Below, piece by piece: positions 50,591 to 60,454 of a stretch of 64,000 bases of DNA (the first letter of the stretch is position 1; each line of letters opens with the position of its first letter). The notes below the pieces were generated by a model. That model did not search any database and was not told the DNA's origin. It was given only the letters and a program-made list of their open reading frames with translations. Source of the stretch: CALNBC01 sp040768925 (GTDB lineage: Bacteria > Bacillota > Clostridia > Christensenellales > CALWSW01); assembly GCA_040768925.1 (NCBI GenBank), contig JAXGLZ010000002.1:1-64000 (forward strand), written 5' to 3'. The position numbers and the translations under genes were made by a program.

Positions 50591-51625
50591 ATGGATATCA
50601 ACGAAATCAAAAAAAAGCTTGAGGAAATCGAAAAAAGCGCGGGCGAAGCGGCTTTGGCCGCCGGCGGAACCGAGCAGCTCAACGAGCTTCGCGTGCGTTT
50701 TTTGGGCAAAAAAGGCGAACTGACCGGGCTTTTGCGGTCCATGGGCAGCCTGCCCGCCGCCGACAGACCGGCCGTCGGCCAGATGGTTAACGACGCCCGG
50801 GAGCGGATCGAACAAGGAATCGAGCGCAGGCTGCAGATCAGCAAAGACGAGGAAAAAGCCGCCCGCCTCGCCGCCGAAGCCCTGGACGTCACCATGCCCG
50901 CAAAGGAGCAGAAGCGCGGCAAGCTCCACCCGCTCACCCAGACCATGCGCCAGATCCGGGATATTTTCGTGGGCATGGGGTTCGAGGTGGCCGAAGGCCC
51001 GGAAATCGAGTACGACAAGTACAATTTTGAGATGCTGAACATCCCCGCCGAGCACCCGGCCAGGGATATGCAGGATACCTTCTACGTCGGCGATTCCACA
51101 GTGCTGAGGACGCACACCTCCCCGGTCCAGGTGCGGACGATGCTGAGCAAAAAACCGCCGATTCGGGTGGTCTGCCCCGGGCGCGTTTACCGCTCGGACG
51201 ATGTGGACGCCACCCACTCGCCGGTATTCCATCAAATCGAAGGGCTGGTGGTGGACAAAGGGGTAACCATGGCGGACCTTCGCGGCGTGCTGGAGGTTTT
51301 TGCCAAGGAGCTTTACGGCGAAAACACGAAGACCCGCCTCCGCCCGAGCTACTTCCCCTTCACAGAGCCTTCCGCCGAGGTCGACATCACCTGCCACGTC
51401 TGCGGCGGCAGCGGCTGCCGCATCTGCAAGGGATCGGGCTGGATCGAGATCCTGGGCAGCGGCATGGTCAACCCGAACGTGCTGCGCATGTGCGGCATCG
51501 ACCCCGAGGTCTACACGGGCTTTGCCTTCGGGATCGGCATCGAGCGCGTCGCCAACGCGAAGTTCGGCATTTCGGATATTCGCCTGCATTACGAGAACGA
51601 CCTGCGCTTCCTTTCGCAGTTCTGA
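50591..51625 (+). CDS. pheS: Phenylalanyl-tRNA synthetase alpha subunit
   Basis: 344 aa. Catalytic half of the (alpha-beta)2 enzyme charging tRNA-Phe. An N-terminal coiled coil (about 1-85) binds tRNA. Class II motifs are FVGMGFEVAEGPEIEYDKYN, TSPVQVRTM, and the C-terminal GFAFGIGIERVANAKFGI. The aminoacylation core includes HQIEGLVVDKGVTMADLRGV. The segment CHVCGGSGCRICKGSGW is found in bacterial PheS. GGAGAATCAA precedes ATG 50591. Controlled by the T-box upstream. Confidence 0.97.
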   Translation: MDINEIKKKLEEIEKSAGEAALAAGGTEQLNELRVRFLGKKGELTGLLRSMGSLPAADRPAVGQMVNDARERIEQGIERRLQISKDEEKAARLAAEALDVTMPAKEQKRGKLHPLTQTMRQIRDIFVGMGFEVAEGPEIEYDKYNFEMLNIPAEHPARDMQDTFYVGDSTVLRTHTSPVQVRTMLSKKPPIRVVCPGRVYRSDDVDATHSPVFHQIEGLVVDKGVTMADLRGVLEVFAKELYGENTKTRLRPSYFPFTEPSAEVDITCHVCGGSGCRICKGSGWIEILGSGMVNPNVLRMCGIDPEVYTGFAFGIGIERVANAKFGISDIRLHYENDLRFLSQF

Positions 51626-51644
51626 TTAGAGGGGGAATTACAGC

Positions 51645-54050
51645 ATGAGAGTGCCAATGAAATGGCTTTCGCGGTATGTGGACACAGAAGGCGTCGCACC
51701 CGCTGAGATCGCAAAGCTCCTTACCGGACGCGGGCTGGAGATTGCCGGCGTAGAAGAGCTGGGCGAAAACATTCAAAACGTTGTGGTCGGCAGGATCGCT
51801 TCCATCGAAAAACACAAGGATTCGGACCATTTGCTGATCTGCAGGACGGACATCGGCGAAAAGGAGCCGGTGCAAATCGTGACCGGCGCGTCAAACGTCG
51901 GCGCGGGCGACCTTGTTCCCGTCGCGCTGCACGATTCCCGCCTTCCCAACGGAACCCGCATCAAGCGGGGCAAGCTGCGGGGCGCCGTTTCCGAGGGAAT
52001 GCTCTGCTCCGGCGAGGAACTGTGCCTGACGGAGGGCGATTACCCGGGGGCACAGGAGCACGGAATCCTGATATTAAAGGAAGAATGGCCTTTGGGAACG
52101 GACATCCGGGAAGTTCTCGGCCTGAACGATACCGTGCTGGAGGCGGAACCCACGCCGAACAGACCGGATTTGCAGTCGATTATCGGCGTCGCCAGAGAGG
52201 TTGCCTTTGCCCTGGGCAGGCCGCTTACGCTGCCGGAGGTTCACGTCAGAGCCGAAGGCGGAAGGAACATCGGCGATTTTGTCAAGGTGGAAGTCGAGGA
52301 CGCGGAGCTTTGCCCGCGCTATATGGCCCGGACGGTGCAGGATATCGCCATCGAACCCTCTCCGGCCTGGATGCGGGATTCCCTGCGCGCCGCGGGGGTG
52401 CGGTCCATCAACAACATTGTGGATATCACGAATTACGTGATGCTGGAAACCGGCCAGCCCATGCACGCCTTTGATCTTGCCTGCGTCAAGGACAGCCACA
52501 TCGTCGTCCGCCGCGCCAAAGAGGGCGAGCGCCTGGAAACCCTGGACGGCAAAGGCCGGGATCTGGATACCGATATGCTCTGCATCTGCGACGCGCAGAA
52601 GCCCGTGGGCGTCGCGGGTGTCATGGGGGGCATGAATTCGGAAATCACGGAAAAAACCCGCACCGTTCTGTTCGAATCCGCGAAGTTCAAGGGATACAGC
52701 ATCCGTTTGACCTCAAAGAAACTGGGTATGATGACCGAAGCTTCCCACAGGTTCGTCAAGGGCGTGGATATCGAGGGGACCGCCACGGCCCTGGAACGCG
52801 CCTGCCAGCTTGTGGAGCTCCTGGGCGCGGGCAGGGTGGACGGGGGCGTCGTCGACGTCGCCGGTGGCGACCTTTCCCGCCGCAGGATCACCGCGCGGCC
52901 AAAAAAGGTCAACGCCCTGGTGGCGCTGCATGTGCCCGCAGCGCGCATGGCGGAGATTCTGAACGGCCTCTGCATACCAACGACGCTGGAAGACGGGCTT
53001 TTGCACATCGAGATCCCCCATTTTCGGGACGATATCGAGGGCGAGGCGGATATTTCCGAAGAAATCGCCCGCATCGTGGGGTTTGACAAAATCCCCCTCA
53101 CCTTCATGCGGGGGGACCTTTCCCGGGGCAGGCTGACCAGGGTTCAGAGGCAGACGGAAACCGTAAGGGAAGCTCTTTGCGGCATGGGCGCCTACGAATG
53201 CAACACCTATTCCTTCACCGGCCAGTCCGCGTATGACAAGCTGCTGCTCCCCGCCGATTCGGCCTTGCGGAACAGCGTGCGCATCAAAAACCCCTTCGGC
53301 GAGGACAACGCCCTGATGCGTACCACCGCCGCCGTTTCGCTGCTGCCCGTCGCCGCGCTGAACATCAACAAAAAGGCGGGGGATTTTCGGATTTTTGAGA
53401 TCAGCAACGTCCATTCCCCCGCGAAGGAAGCAGGGGATCTGCCCGAGGAAAGGCGGAACGTTTGCATTATCCTCCACGGCGAGAGCGAGGATTTCTTCAC
53501 CCTGAAGGGCGTGGTGGAAGCCCTTTGCGCCGCCCTCGGAGTCGAAGCGCCCGGCGTGGATTTCACGGCCGGCGGCGAGGCGTATTACCACCCCGGCAGG
53601 AAGGCAATACTCACCGTCAACGGGGCATACGCCGGCCGGCTTGGCGAGGTGCATCCGGACTGCGCGGCCGCATTCGAGATTTCGGAGAGGGTTTATATGG
53701 CCGAGCTGGAGCTGGACGCGCTGTTTGCCGCCGCGGCGGAGCAGAAGAAGTACAAACCCCTCCCCAAATTCCCGGCCGTGGACCGGGACATCGCTCTCGT
53801 GCTTTCCGAAGAATTCACCGCGAAGCAGGTGAAGGACGTGATCAGCAAAGCCGGCGGCGAACTGCTAAAAGCCGCGGATTTGTTCGACGTTTACCAGGGC
53901 GCCCACATCGAAACGGGCAAAAAGAGCATGGCCTATTCCCTGCGGTTTCGGGCCGCGGAGCGCACGCTGACGGACGACGAAGTCGCCGAGGCCACGAACC
54001 GGATCCTCGCGGCGCTTTCCGAAGCTCTGGGGGCGAAGCTCCGTTCCTGA
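51645..54050 (+). CDS. pheT: Phenylalanyl-tRNA synthetase beta subunit
   Basis: 801 aa, full length. Order: EMAP-like tRNA-binding domain (about 40-150, VVVGRIASIEKHKDSDHLLI), B3/B4 editing domain (about 210-380, RSINNIVDITNYVMLETGQP), B5 domain (about 400-470), catalytic-like core (about 480-690) and C-terminal anticodon-binding FDX-ACB domain (about 710-800, FPAVDRDIALVLSEEF, FDVYQGAHIETGKKSMAYSL). It binds tRNA and hydrolyses Tyr-tRNA-Phe errors. 19 bp after pheS with AGAGGGGG as ribosome site. Confidence 0.97.
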   Translation: MRVPMKWLSRYVDTEGVAPAEIAKLLTGRGLEIAGVEELGENIQNVVVGRIASIEKHKDSDHLLICRTDIGEKEPVQIVTGASNVGAGDLVPVALHDSRLPNGTRIKRGKLRGAVSEGMLCSGEELCLTEGDYPGAQEHGILILKEEWPLGTDIREVLGLNDTVLEAEPTPNRPDLQSIIGVAREVAFALGRPLTLPEVHVRAEGGRNIGDFVKVEVEDAELCPRYMARTVQDIAIEPSPAWMRDSLRAAGVRSINNIVDITNYVMLETGQPMHAFDLACVKDSHIVVRRAKEGERLETLDGKGRDLDTDMLCICDAQKPVGVAGVMGGMNSEITEKTRTVLFESAKFKGYSIRLTSKKLGMMTEASHRFVKGVDIEGTATALERACQLVELLGAGRVDGGVVDVAGGDLSRRRITARPKKVNALVALHVPAARMAEILNGLCIPTTLEDGLLHIEIPHFRDDIEGEADISEEIARIVGFDKIPLTFMRGDLSRGRLTRVQRQTETVREALCGMGAYECNTYSFTGQSAYDKLLLPADSALRNSVRIKNPFGEDNALMRTTAAVSLLPVAALNINKKAGDFRIFEISNVHSPAKEAGDLPEERRNVCIILHGESEDFFTLKGVVEALCAALGVEAPGVDFTAGGEAYYHPGRKAILTVNGAYAGRLGEVHPDCAAAFEISERVYMAELELDALFAAAAEQKKYKPLPKFPAVDRDIALVLSEEFTAKQVKDVISKAGGELLKAADLFDVYQGAHIETGKKSMAYSLRFRAAERTLTDDEVAEATNRILAALSEALGAKLRS

Positions 54051-54089
54051 AAAAACGCGGATTTTCGCCCGGAATTCGACAGTTCTCGC

Positions 54090-54118
54090 TTGTACCCCAA
54101 AACAATATGTGGTACAAT
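54090..54118 (+). promoter_or_regulatory. zapA promoter
   Basis: TTGTAC (54090-54095), 17 bp, TACAAT (54113-54118), 35 bp before the zapA start. Confidence 0.75.
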
Positions 54119-54152
54119 ACCCAAAGAAATACACAAGATAGGGGCGTCGGGT

Positions 54153-54461
54153 ATGGAGAAGAACAGGATCAGCGTTAAAATAAACGGCAGGGCATATGTG
54201 ATCTCCGGCAACAAGTCCGAAGAGCATCTGTATAAGGTCAGCATGCTGGTGGACCGCAAGGTTGCGGAACTCGCGGCTGCTTATCCGACCATGAGCACTA
54301 CCGATATCGGAATTCTTGTCGCCTTGAACATCGCCGATGAACTGACTTCGCTGAAGGACGAGCGCTCCGAACTGGACGCGCACATCAACCGTATCATCAA
54401 CAGCGAAAACGACGGCCAGAAGGAAGCCATGCTTCCCAGATTGCCCCAGCTTTCCCGCTGA
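54153..54461 (+). CDS. zapA: Cell division protein ZapA
   Basis: 102 aa. It bundles FtsZ filaments in the Z ring. The N-terminal globular part reads RISVKINGRAYVISGNKSEE and YKVSMLVDRKVAELAAAYPT. The C-terminal coiled coil (about 55-95) reads ILVALNIADELTSLKDERSE. ATG 54153 has AGGGGCG upstream. Located between pheT and a U32 peptidase gene as in many clostridia. Confidence 0.9.
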   Translation: MEKNRISVKINGRAYVISGNKSEEHLYKVSMLVDRKVAELAAAYPTMSTTDIGILVALNIADELTSLKDERSELDAHINRIINSENDGQKEAMLPRLPQLSR

Positions 54462-54474
54462 ACGGATCCAGCTC

Positions 54475-54558
54475 TTGCCCGAGACCGCGGCTTGTTTCCG
54501 GCTTTGCGCGCGCGAAAAACGCGCATTGCCGGCGGCGATACGGTTTCGGGCAATTTTT
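54475..54558 (+). terminator. Long branched terminator after zapA
   Basis: The outer stem TTGCCCGAGACCG (54475-54487) pairs with CGGTTTCGGGCAA (54541-54553), with one G-T pair, followed by TTTTTAT. Inside are CCGGC/GCCGG (54498-54502, 54528-54532) and a GC-rich GCGCG hairpin. It separates zapA from the next gene. Confidence 0.7.
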
Positions 54559-54588
54559 ATGTAGATTTTGATTTGACGAGGGCGAAAA

Positions 54589-56973
54589 ATGCCAAAACCG
54601 GAACTGCTTTCCCCTGCGGGGAGCTTTGAGGCCCTGATCGCCGCCGTGCAGTGCGGGGCGGATGCGGTGTATCTCGGCGCGGGCGCGTTCAACGCCCGGG
54701 CCTACGCGAAGAATTTCAGCGCCGAAGAGCTTGCAAAAGCCGTCGGTTACTGCCACGCCCGGGGGGTATCCGTCCATGTGACGATGAACACCCTGCTGCT
54801 GGACAAAGAGCTGGAAGCCGCCCTTCAGACCGCCAGGGAGCTTTACTGCCTGGGGGTGGACGCGCTGATCGTGCAGGACGTCGGGCTGATCGCGGAACTT
54901 AGGAGGGAACTGCCCGATTTCCCCCTGCACGCCAGCACCCAGATGGCCGTCCACGATGAAAACGGCGTTCTGGCCGTCAAAAACCTGGGCATGGACCGGG
55001 CGGTGCTGGCCCGGGAGGTCTCCATCGAAGGCATCAAAAGGATCCGGGCGGCAACCGACTTTTCGCTGGAGGTTTTTGCCGGCGGGGCGATGTGCTCCTC
55101 CGTCTCCGGTCAATGCCTGCTTTCCAGCCTGATCGGCGGAAGGAGCGGCAACCGCGGCGCCTGTGCCCAGCCCTGCAGGATGAAGTACAGCCTGAACGGC
55201 AAAGAGGGCTACCTTCTTTCCATGAAGGACCTCTACATGCTGGACCGCGTGGACGAGCTGGCCGAAGCGGGGGTTTGCAGCCTGAAGATCGAGGGCCGCA
55301 TGAAGCGGGCGGAATACGTCGCCATCGTGACCGAGGCTTACAGAAGGGCGATTGACGGCGAGCGGGCGGATCTGCCGAAGCTGCGCAGGGACCTTTTGCG
55401 TTCCTTCCACCGGGGCGGCTTCTCCGAAGGGTATTCTGATGGGCGGGACGGCCTCGTTGCCCCGGAAAGGCCGGGGAACTGGGGAGTGCCCGTGGGGAAG
55501 ATCAAAAAGGGCATGGTCGAGCTTTTTTCGCCCCTGTCCGCCGGGGATGAGCTTGCGGTCCGGGCAATCGGCGCGGAGCAGGATGTTGTTGCAGCCATTC
55601 AAAAGGAATACCCGGCGGGAAGGGCGCTCATAGCGGAATTCTCAAACCCCGCCTTCGAAGGGCTGGCCGTGTTCCGCACGGTGGACGCCCACTTGAACAA
55701 AGAAGCGCTGGAAAAGGTCAACGCCCAGGGAAGGCGAACGCCTGTTGAAGCGAAACTTCGCGCCGCGGCGGGCAAACCGCTTTTGTTGACCCTTTCTGCC
55801 GGGGAGTATTCTTCAACCGCGGCGGGCGAAGCAGTCAAACCCGCAAAAACCGCCGCAGCAAACGAAGAAAAGCTGCGCGCCCAAGTGGCAAAACTGGGGG
55901 ACACGCCCTTTGCGCTGAGAATGTTCAGCGCCTTCCTTGGGGAAGAGCCCGTCTTTGTTGCCGCCTCGGAATTGAACCGGCTGCGCAGAGAAGCGGCCAA
56001 AGGGCTGGAAAGACGCATCGTGGAAGCAAGGCAAAGAGCGCTTCCAAAGGTCGAGGCATATCCTTCACCTTCTGAGAAACGGGAAGGCACACCGGAAACG
56101 CCGGAGCTGATCGTCCAGGCCGCAACGCCGGAACAGGCGGAAGAAGCGCTGAAAAGCGGAATCAAAACCCTTTATGTTCAGCCCCGGCTTTGGGAAAAGG
56201 GCGCTTTTTCGTCCTTTGTCCGCTCTGCGGAAAAATACGGGGCGAAGCTTTTTCCCCTGCTGCCCCCGCTGACGATGGACGATGACCTCAAAAAAGCGAT
56301 CGGCCTGCTTCTTTCCTACCCGCCGGGAACTTTTTGCGGCGCTGTGGCGTCTAATATAGGGCAGATCGCGCCGCTTTGCGAAGCTTTCACAGAGGTGCGC
56401 GGGGATTACACGCTGAATATCACCAATTCCCCCTCGGCGAAAACACACCTGTCCTTGGGATTGTCAAAAGTGACACTTTCTGTGGAGTTAACAGTTCCAC
56501 AGATACGTGATATAATAAACAGCAATATTTCCGCCGAACTGGTGGTTTACGGAACGATCCCCGCGATGCATCTTCTGCATTGCCCGATCAAAGAGCAGCT
56601 CGGCCATTGCGCAAAGGATTGCTTTGCTGGCGCAAAACCCGCGCTGACGGACCGCCGGGATTATGCTTTCGCCCTGCACCCCGTCGCCCCAAAAAGGGGA
56701 AGGTGCGACGTAATGCTGCTGAATTCCCTGCCGCTGGACGGGCTTCGGGTGTTCGGTGAACTCATCAAAGCCGGCGCTTCGGCCTGGCGGCTGAGTTTTT
56801 ACGGCGAGAATCCCGAGACGGCGGCGGAGCGGATCGCGGCTTTTCAGAACGCGCTCTGCGGCGGCGCTCCCGGGCCCGCGGAGCCCTCCACTTCCGGGCA
56901 TTTTTCCCGCGGGGTTGCAAAAACCATTCAAAAAGGAACAAGAAATGACCGACAGGGTTTTAAGAATACTTGA
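54589..56973 (+). CDS. U32 peptidase-family protein with DUF3656
   Basis: 794 aa. The N-terminal U32 barrel (about 1-300) opens ELLSPAGSFEALIAAVQCGA. Four conserved cysteines, Cys169, Cys176, Cys192 and Cys196 (GAMCSSVSGQC, GACAQPCR), are typical of U32 proteins, which act in RNA hydroxylation (RlhA on 23S rRNA, TrhP on tRNA) rather than as proven proteases. The middle and C-terminal parts match the DUF3656 layout of RlhA-type proteins, with a second barrel-like region (TLYVQPRLWEKGAFS onward) and a final Cys-rich patch. Its 3' end overlaps mutS2 by 29 bp. Which RNA it modifies is not certain. Confidence 0.87.
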   Translation: MPKPELLSPAGSFEALIAAVQCGADAVYLGAGAFNARAYAKNFSAEELAKAVGYCHARGVSVHVTMNTLLLDKELEAALQTARELYCLGVDALIVQDVGLIAELRRELPDFPLHASTQMAVHDENGVLAVKNLGMDRAVLAREVSIEGIKRIRAATDFSLEVFAGGAMCSSVSGQCLLSSLIGGRSGNRGACAQPCRMKYSLNGKEGYLLSMKDLYMLDRVDELAEAGVCSLKIEGRMKRAEYVAIVTEAYRRAIDGERADLPKLRRDLLRSFHRGGFSEGYSDGRDGLVAPERPGNWGVPVGKIKKGMVELFSPLSAGDELAVRAIGAEQDVVAAIQKEYPAGRALIAEFSNPAFEGLAVFRTVDAHLNKEALEKVNAQGRRTPVEAKLRAAAGKPLLLTLSAGEYSSTAAGEAVKPAKTAAANEEKLRAQVAKLGDTPFALRMFSAFLGEEPVFVAASELNRLRREAAKGLERRIVEARQRALPKVEAYPSPSEKREGTPETPELIVQAATPEQAEEALKSGIKTLYVQPRLWEKGAFSSFVRSAEKYGAKLFPLLPPLTMDDDLKKAIGLLLSYPPGTFCGAVASNIGQIAPLCEAFTEVRGDYTLNITNSPSAKTHLSLGLSKVTLSVELTVPQIRDIINSNISAELVVYGTIPAMHLLHCPIKEQLGHCAKDCFAGAKPALTDRRDYAFALHPVAPKRGRCDVMLLNSLPLDGLRVFGELIKAGASAWRLSFYGENPETAAERIAAFQNALCGGAPGPAEPSTSGHFSRGVAKTIQKGTRNDRQGFKNT

Positions 56974-59305
56974 ATACGACAAGATCGTCGAAAAGCTTCA
57001 GGAACACGCTTCCTCCGAAATGGGGAGGGAACGCGCCGGGCTGCTTCGCCCCGCAAACGGGCATTCGGCAGTCGCAGATCTTTTAAAGGAAACACTGGAG
57101 GCGGACGATGAGCTGACCCGCCTGGGCCGTTCCCCTGTGGAGGGCTTTCCGGATGTGCGGGGGGCTTTGAAGCGTTCCGGGGTCACCCTGGCCCTTGGCA
57201 TGGGGGAACTGCTTTCCATCGCCAAAGCGCTGCGCTCGCTGCGCTTTGCCAGGGCTTCGCTGACGAATGAAGAACGGCCCACCGGGCTTTATAACATGGC
57301 CATGACCCTTCGCACAGCCAGGGGGGTGGAGGAGGAGATCTTTCGCTGCATCCTGACCGAGGATGAAATGGCGGACGCCGCCTCCCCCAAACTCGCCTCC
57401 CTCAGAAGGTCCATCCGCGCCTGCAACGAGCGCGTGCGGGACAGGCTGAACGCCATGCTTCATTCCCCGGCGTACAAGAGCTGCCTGCAGGAAAACATCA
57501 TCACCCTGCGAAACGGAAGGTACGTCCTTCCCGTCAAACAGGAATACCGCTCCGCGGTTCCCGGGCTGCTGCACGACCAGTCCGGCTCCGGGGCGACCCT
57601 GTTCATCGAGCCGATGGCCGTGGTGGAGATCGGCAACGAGCTCAAAAAGCTTCTTTCCGAAGAAAACGAGGAAATCCAGCGCATCCTTTCGGAGCTGACG
57701 GCCGCGATCGCGCCGGAAGCGCCCGCGCTGCTCGAATCCTTCGAGCTGCTCGCCGAAATAGACGTCATCTTCGCCAAGGCAAAGCTGGGGCGGGATATGA
57801 AAGGCGTCTGCCCGGACCTGAACGCAAGGGGGTATCTGCGCATCGTCGGCGGGCGGCATCCGCTGATCGACCCTGCCGTTGTGGTCCCCATCGACCTTTG
57901 GCTGGGCAAGGATTTCAACACGCTGATCATCACCGGCCCGAATACGGGCGGGAAGACCGTAACCCTCAAAACCGTGGGTCTTTTTGCGCTGATGGCCCAG
58001 AGCGGCCTGTTCCTTCCCGCGTTGGACGGAACGGAAATGCCGGTTTTTGACGATGTGTTCGCGGATATCGGCGACGAGCAGAGCATCGCCCAGAATCTTT
58101 CCACCTTCTCGTCCCACATGAAAAACATCGTGGACCTTCTGAAGGAAGCGGGCAGCGGCAGCCTTGTGCTGGTGGACGAACTGGGCAGCGGGACCGACCC
58201 CGTCGAGGGGGCCGCTTTGGCCATGTCCGTGCTGGAGGAACTGCACGGCCGCAAAGCGCGGACCCTGGCCACCACCCATTACAGTGAGCTGAAGGCCTTC
58301 GCCCTGACCAAAGAGGGGATGGAGAACGCCTCCGTCGAGTTCGACGTCAAGACCTTGCGTCCGACTTACCGGCTGTTCATCGGCATACCGGGCAAAAGCA
58401 ACGCCTTTGAGATTTCCAGAAAGCTCGGCCTGCCCGAGCCCATCATAGACGGCGCGCAGAAACACCTGACGGTGAAGGACATCTCCTTTGAGGACGCGAT
58501 TTCCGGCGCACAAAGCCAAAGGCGGATCGCCGAGCAGGAACGCCGCCTGGCGGAAGAAGCCCGGGCGGAGCTTTACCGCCTGCGGGACGAAACCGAAAAG
58601 GAAAAAAAGCGCGTCGCCGAGCAGCGGGACAAGGCCGTTAAAAAAGCCAAGGAAGAAGCCCGCTCCATTGTGCAGCGGGCAAAGGCCGAATCCGAACGGG
58701 TGATCCGGGAGCTGAAAGAGCTGAACGCGGCGGGCGAATCCGAGCGCGGCCGGGCGATCCAAAAGGCGCGGGACGAGCTTCGCGCCTCCGAAGGCGAGCT
58801 GTATGACGAGGGCGCTCCGCCGGATGAAAAGTGCGCCCTTGCTTCCGCCCCCGCGCCGAAAACCGTTCAGCAGGGGGACGTTGTGCGGGTCCTTTCGATC
58901 GACAACGACGCGACGGTGCTCACCCCCCCCGATTCAAAGGGCGAGATCACCGTTCAGGCCGGGATCCTCAAGCTTTCCGTCAAGCTGAAGGACGTGCGGC
59001 TCATCGGCGGCAGGGAGGATCAAAACCTCGTCACCGCCTCCGTCAAGCGGGAAAGCACCACCGCGTCTTTGGAGATCGATGTCCGCGGCATGACCGTGGA
59101 CGAGGCGATCCTTGAGGTGGACCGGTATATCGACACCGCCTTTCTCTCCGGTCTGAAAGAGGTTTGCGTCATTCACGGCAAGGGAACCGGGGCCCTGCGC
59201 GCCGGAATCCAGTCCTTTTTGAAGCGGAACAAGCACGTTTCGAACTTCCGCCTGGGCCAGTATGGCGAAGGCGAAACCGGGGTGACGGTAGTCAGCCTGA
59301 AATAA
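56945..59305 (+). CDS. mutS2: Endonuclease MutS2
   Basis: 786 aa. Order: MutS core/clamp (about 1-300), ATPase with Walker A TGPNTGGKTVTLKT (about 329-342) and signature LSTFSSHMKNIVDLLKEA, Walker B LVLVDELGSGTDP, a long charged coiled coil (about 520-630), KOW-like segment and C-terminal Smr nuclease domain (about 710-786: LEIDVRGMTVDEAILEVDRY, VCVIHGKGTGALRAGIQSFL). MutS2 suppresses recombination and rescues collided ribosomes in Gram-positives. ATG 56945 lies inside the end of the U32 gene, with AAAGGAAC upstream. Confidence 0.95.
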   Translation: MTDRVLRILEYDKIVEKLQEHASSEMGRERAGLLRPANGHSAVADLLKETLEADDELTRLGRSPVEGFPDVRGALKRSGVTLALGMGELLSIAKALRSLRFARASLTNEERPTGLYNMAMTLRTARGVEEEIFRCILTEDEMADAASPKLASLRRSIRACNERVRDRLNAMLHSPAYKSCLQENIITLRNGRYVLPVKQEYRSAVPGLLHDQSGSGATLFIEPMAVVEIGNELKKLLSEENEEIQRILSELTAAIAPEAPALLESFELLAEIDVIFAKAKLGRDMKGVCPDLNARGYLRIVGGRHPLIDPAVVVPIDLWLGKDFNTLIITGPNTGGKTVTLKTVGLFALMAQSGLFLPALDGTEMPVFDDVFADIGDEQSIAQNLSTFSSHMKNIVDLLKEAGSGSLVLVDELGSGTDPVEGAALAMSVLEELHGRKARTLATTHYSELKAFALTKEGMENASVEFDVKTLRPTYRLFIGIPGKSNAFEISRKLGLPEPIIDGAQKHLTVKDISFEDAISGAQSQRRIAEQERRLAEEARAELYRLRDETEKEKKRVAEQRDKAVKKAKEEARSIVQRAKAESERVIRELKELNAAGESERGRAIQKARDELRASEGELYDEGAPPDEKCALASAPAPKTVQQGDVVRVLSIDNDATVLTPPDSKGEITVQAGILKLSVKLKDVRLIGGREDQNLVTASVKRESTTASLEIDVRGMTVDEAILEVDRYIDTAFLSGLKEVCVIHGKGTGALRAGIQSFLKRNKHVSNFRLGQYGEGETGVTVVSLK

Positions 59306-59322
59306 TTGGGAGGGCACGCGCC

Positions 59323-59775
59323 ATGATCATTGTTTCGGCCTGCCTGGCGGGCTGCCGCTGCCGGTATGACGGCGGTCAAAAGACCGATCCGCGGATCGAG
59401 CGCCTTGTCGCAAGGGGGCTTGCGATTCCCGTCTGCCCGGAGCAGCTCGGCGGGCTTGCCACGCCGCGCTCCCCCTGCGAGATTCAAAACGGCGCCGGGG
59501 CGGACGCGCTCCTTGGCCAAGCGAGAGTGTTTTCCAGGGACGGCGAGGACGTTACGGAAAACTTCTTAAAGGGCGCCCACGAAACTCTACGCATCTGCAA
59601 GATGACCGGCGCGAAAGCGGCGGTGCTCAAGGCGCAAAGCCCTTCCTGCGGCTGCGGACTGATCTACGACGGAACCTTTTCCGGCAAGAAGAGGGAGGGG
59701 GACGGAGTGACCGCCGCCCTTCTTCGGAAAAACGGCATTCAGGTACTGAGCGAGGAGGAATACAATGAAGGATAA
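59323..59775 (+). CDS. DUF523 family protein
   Basis: 150 aa, a complete DUF523 domain. Conserved cysteines at both ends: SACLAGCRCRYDGG (5-18) and KAQSPSCGCGLIYDG (about 104-118), with VCPEQLGGLATPRSPCEI between, suggesting a metal or Fe-S site. Function unknown in the family. GGGAGGG lies before ATG 59323. Its stop overlaps the response-regulator start by 11 bp, so they are co-translated. Confidence 0.88.
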   Translation: MIIVSACLAGCRCRYDGGQKTDPRIERLVARGLAIPVCPEQLGGLATPRSPCEIQNGAGADALLGQARVFSRDGEDVTENFLKGAHETLRICKMTGAKAAVLKAQSPSCGCGLIYDGTFSGKKREGDGVTAALLRKNGIQVLSEEEYNEG

Positions 59776-60451
59776 CAACACCATTCTCATGATCGACGAC
59801 GACAAAAACATCTGCCGGATCGTCACCCTTTATCTTGAGAAGGAAGGCTTTAAGGTCGAAGCCGTCAACAACGGAACGGAGGGCCTGAAGCGATTCCGGG
59901 AACTTCCGCCCGCGATGGTGCTGCTGGACGTGATGCTCCCCGGGATGGACGGCTGGCAGATCTGCCGCGAAATCCGGGAAGAAAGCGAAGTGCCGATCAT
60001 CATGCTCACGGCAAAGGGAGAAGTGTTTGACAAGATACTCGGCCTGGAGCTCGGGGCGGACGATTACCTTGCCAAACCCTTCGACACCAAGGAGCTTGTG
60101 GCCCGCGTCAAAGCCGTGATCCGAAGGAGCTCCAAGCAGGACGACGATTCCGGCGAGGTCAGCTTCGACCGGCTGAGCGTCAACCTTTCGAACTATTCCG
60201 TCGTCTGCGACGGAAACGAGCTCGAAATGCCGCCAAAAGAGATCGAACTTCTGTATTTCCTCGCAAGCCATTCCAACAAGGTGTTCACCAGGGAGCAGCT
60301 CCTTGAGCAGGTCTGGGGCTTTGACTACTTCGGCGATTCCAGAACGGTGGACGTTCATATCAAGCGGATCCGCGAAAAGCTGAATGTCGAAAACGTTCCC
60401 TGGCAGGTGAAAACAGTCTGGGGAGTCGGATATAAATTCGAGGTAAAATAA
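59765..60451 (+). CDS. OmpR-family response regulator
   Basis: 228 aa. Receiver domain (1-120) with the acidic pocket DDD (11-13), phospho-acceptor Asp55 (VLLDVMLPGMDG), Thr in MLTAKG and Lys in YLAKPF. The C-terminal winged helix (about 132-228) includes LTREQL-type FTREQLLEQVWGFDYFGDSR and TVDVHIKRIREKL. GAGGAGG precedes the ATG. The partner kinase starts 3 bp after the stop, and an HtrA protease follows, so envelope-stress control as in CssRS is plausible. Confidence 0.94.
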   Translation: MKDNNTILMIDDDKNICRIVTLYLEKEGFKVEAVNNGTEGLKRFRELPPAMVLLDVMLPGMDGWQICREIREESEVPIIMLTAKGEVFDKILGLELGADDYLAKPFDTKELVARVKAVIRRSSKQDDDSGEVSFDRLSVNLSNYSVVCDGNELEMPPKEIELLYFLASHSNKVFTREQLLEQVWGFDYFGDSRTVDVHIKRIREKLNVENVPWQVKTVWGVGYKFEVK

Positions 60452-60454
60452 GGG

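Noticed and set aside
57083..58762. 559-codon minus-strand reading inside mutS2
   Set aside because: Antisense to a clear MutS2 with all motifs; no ribosome site or family pattern.
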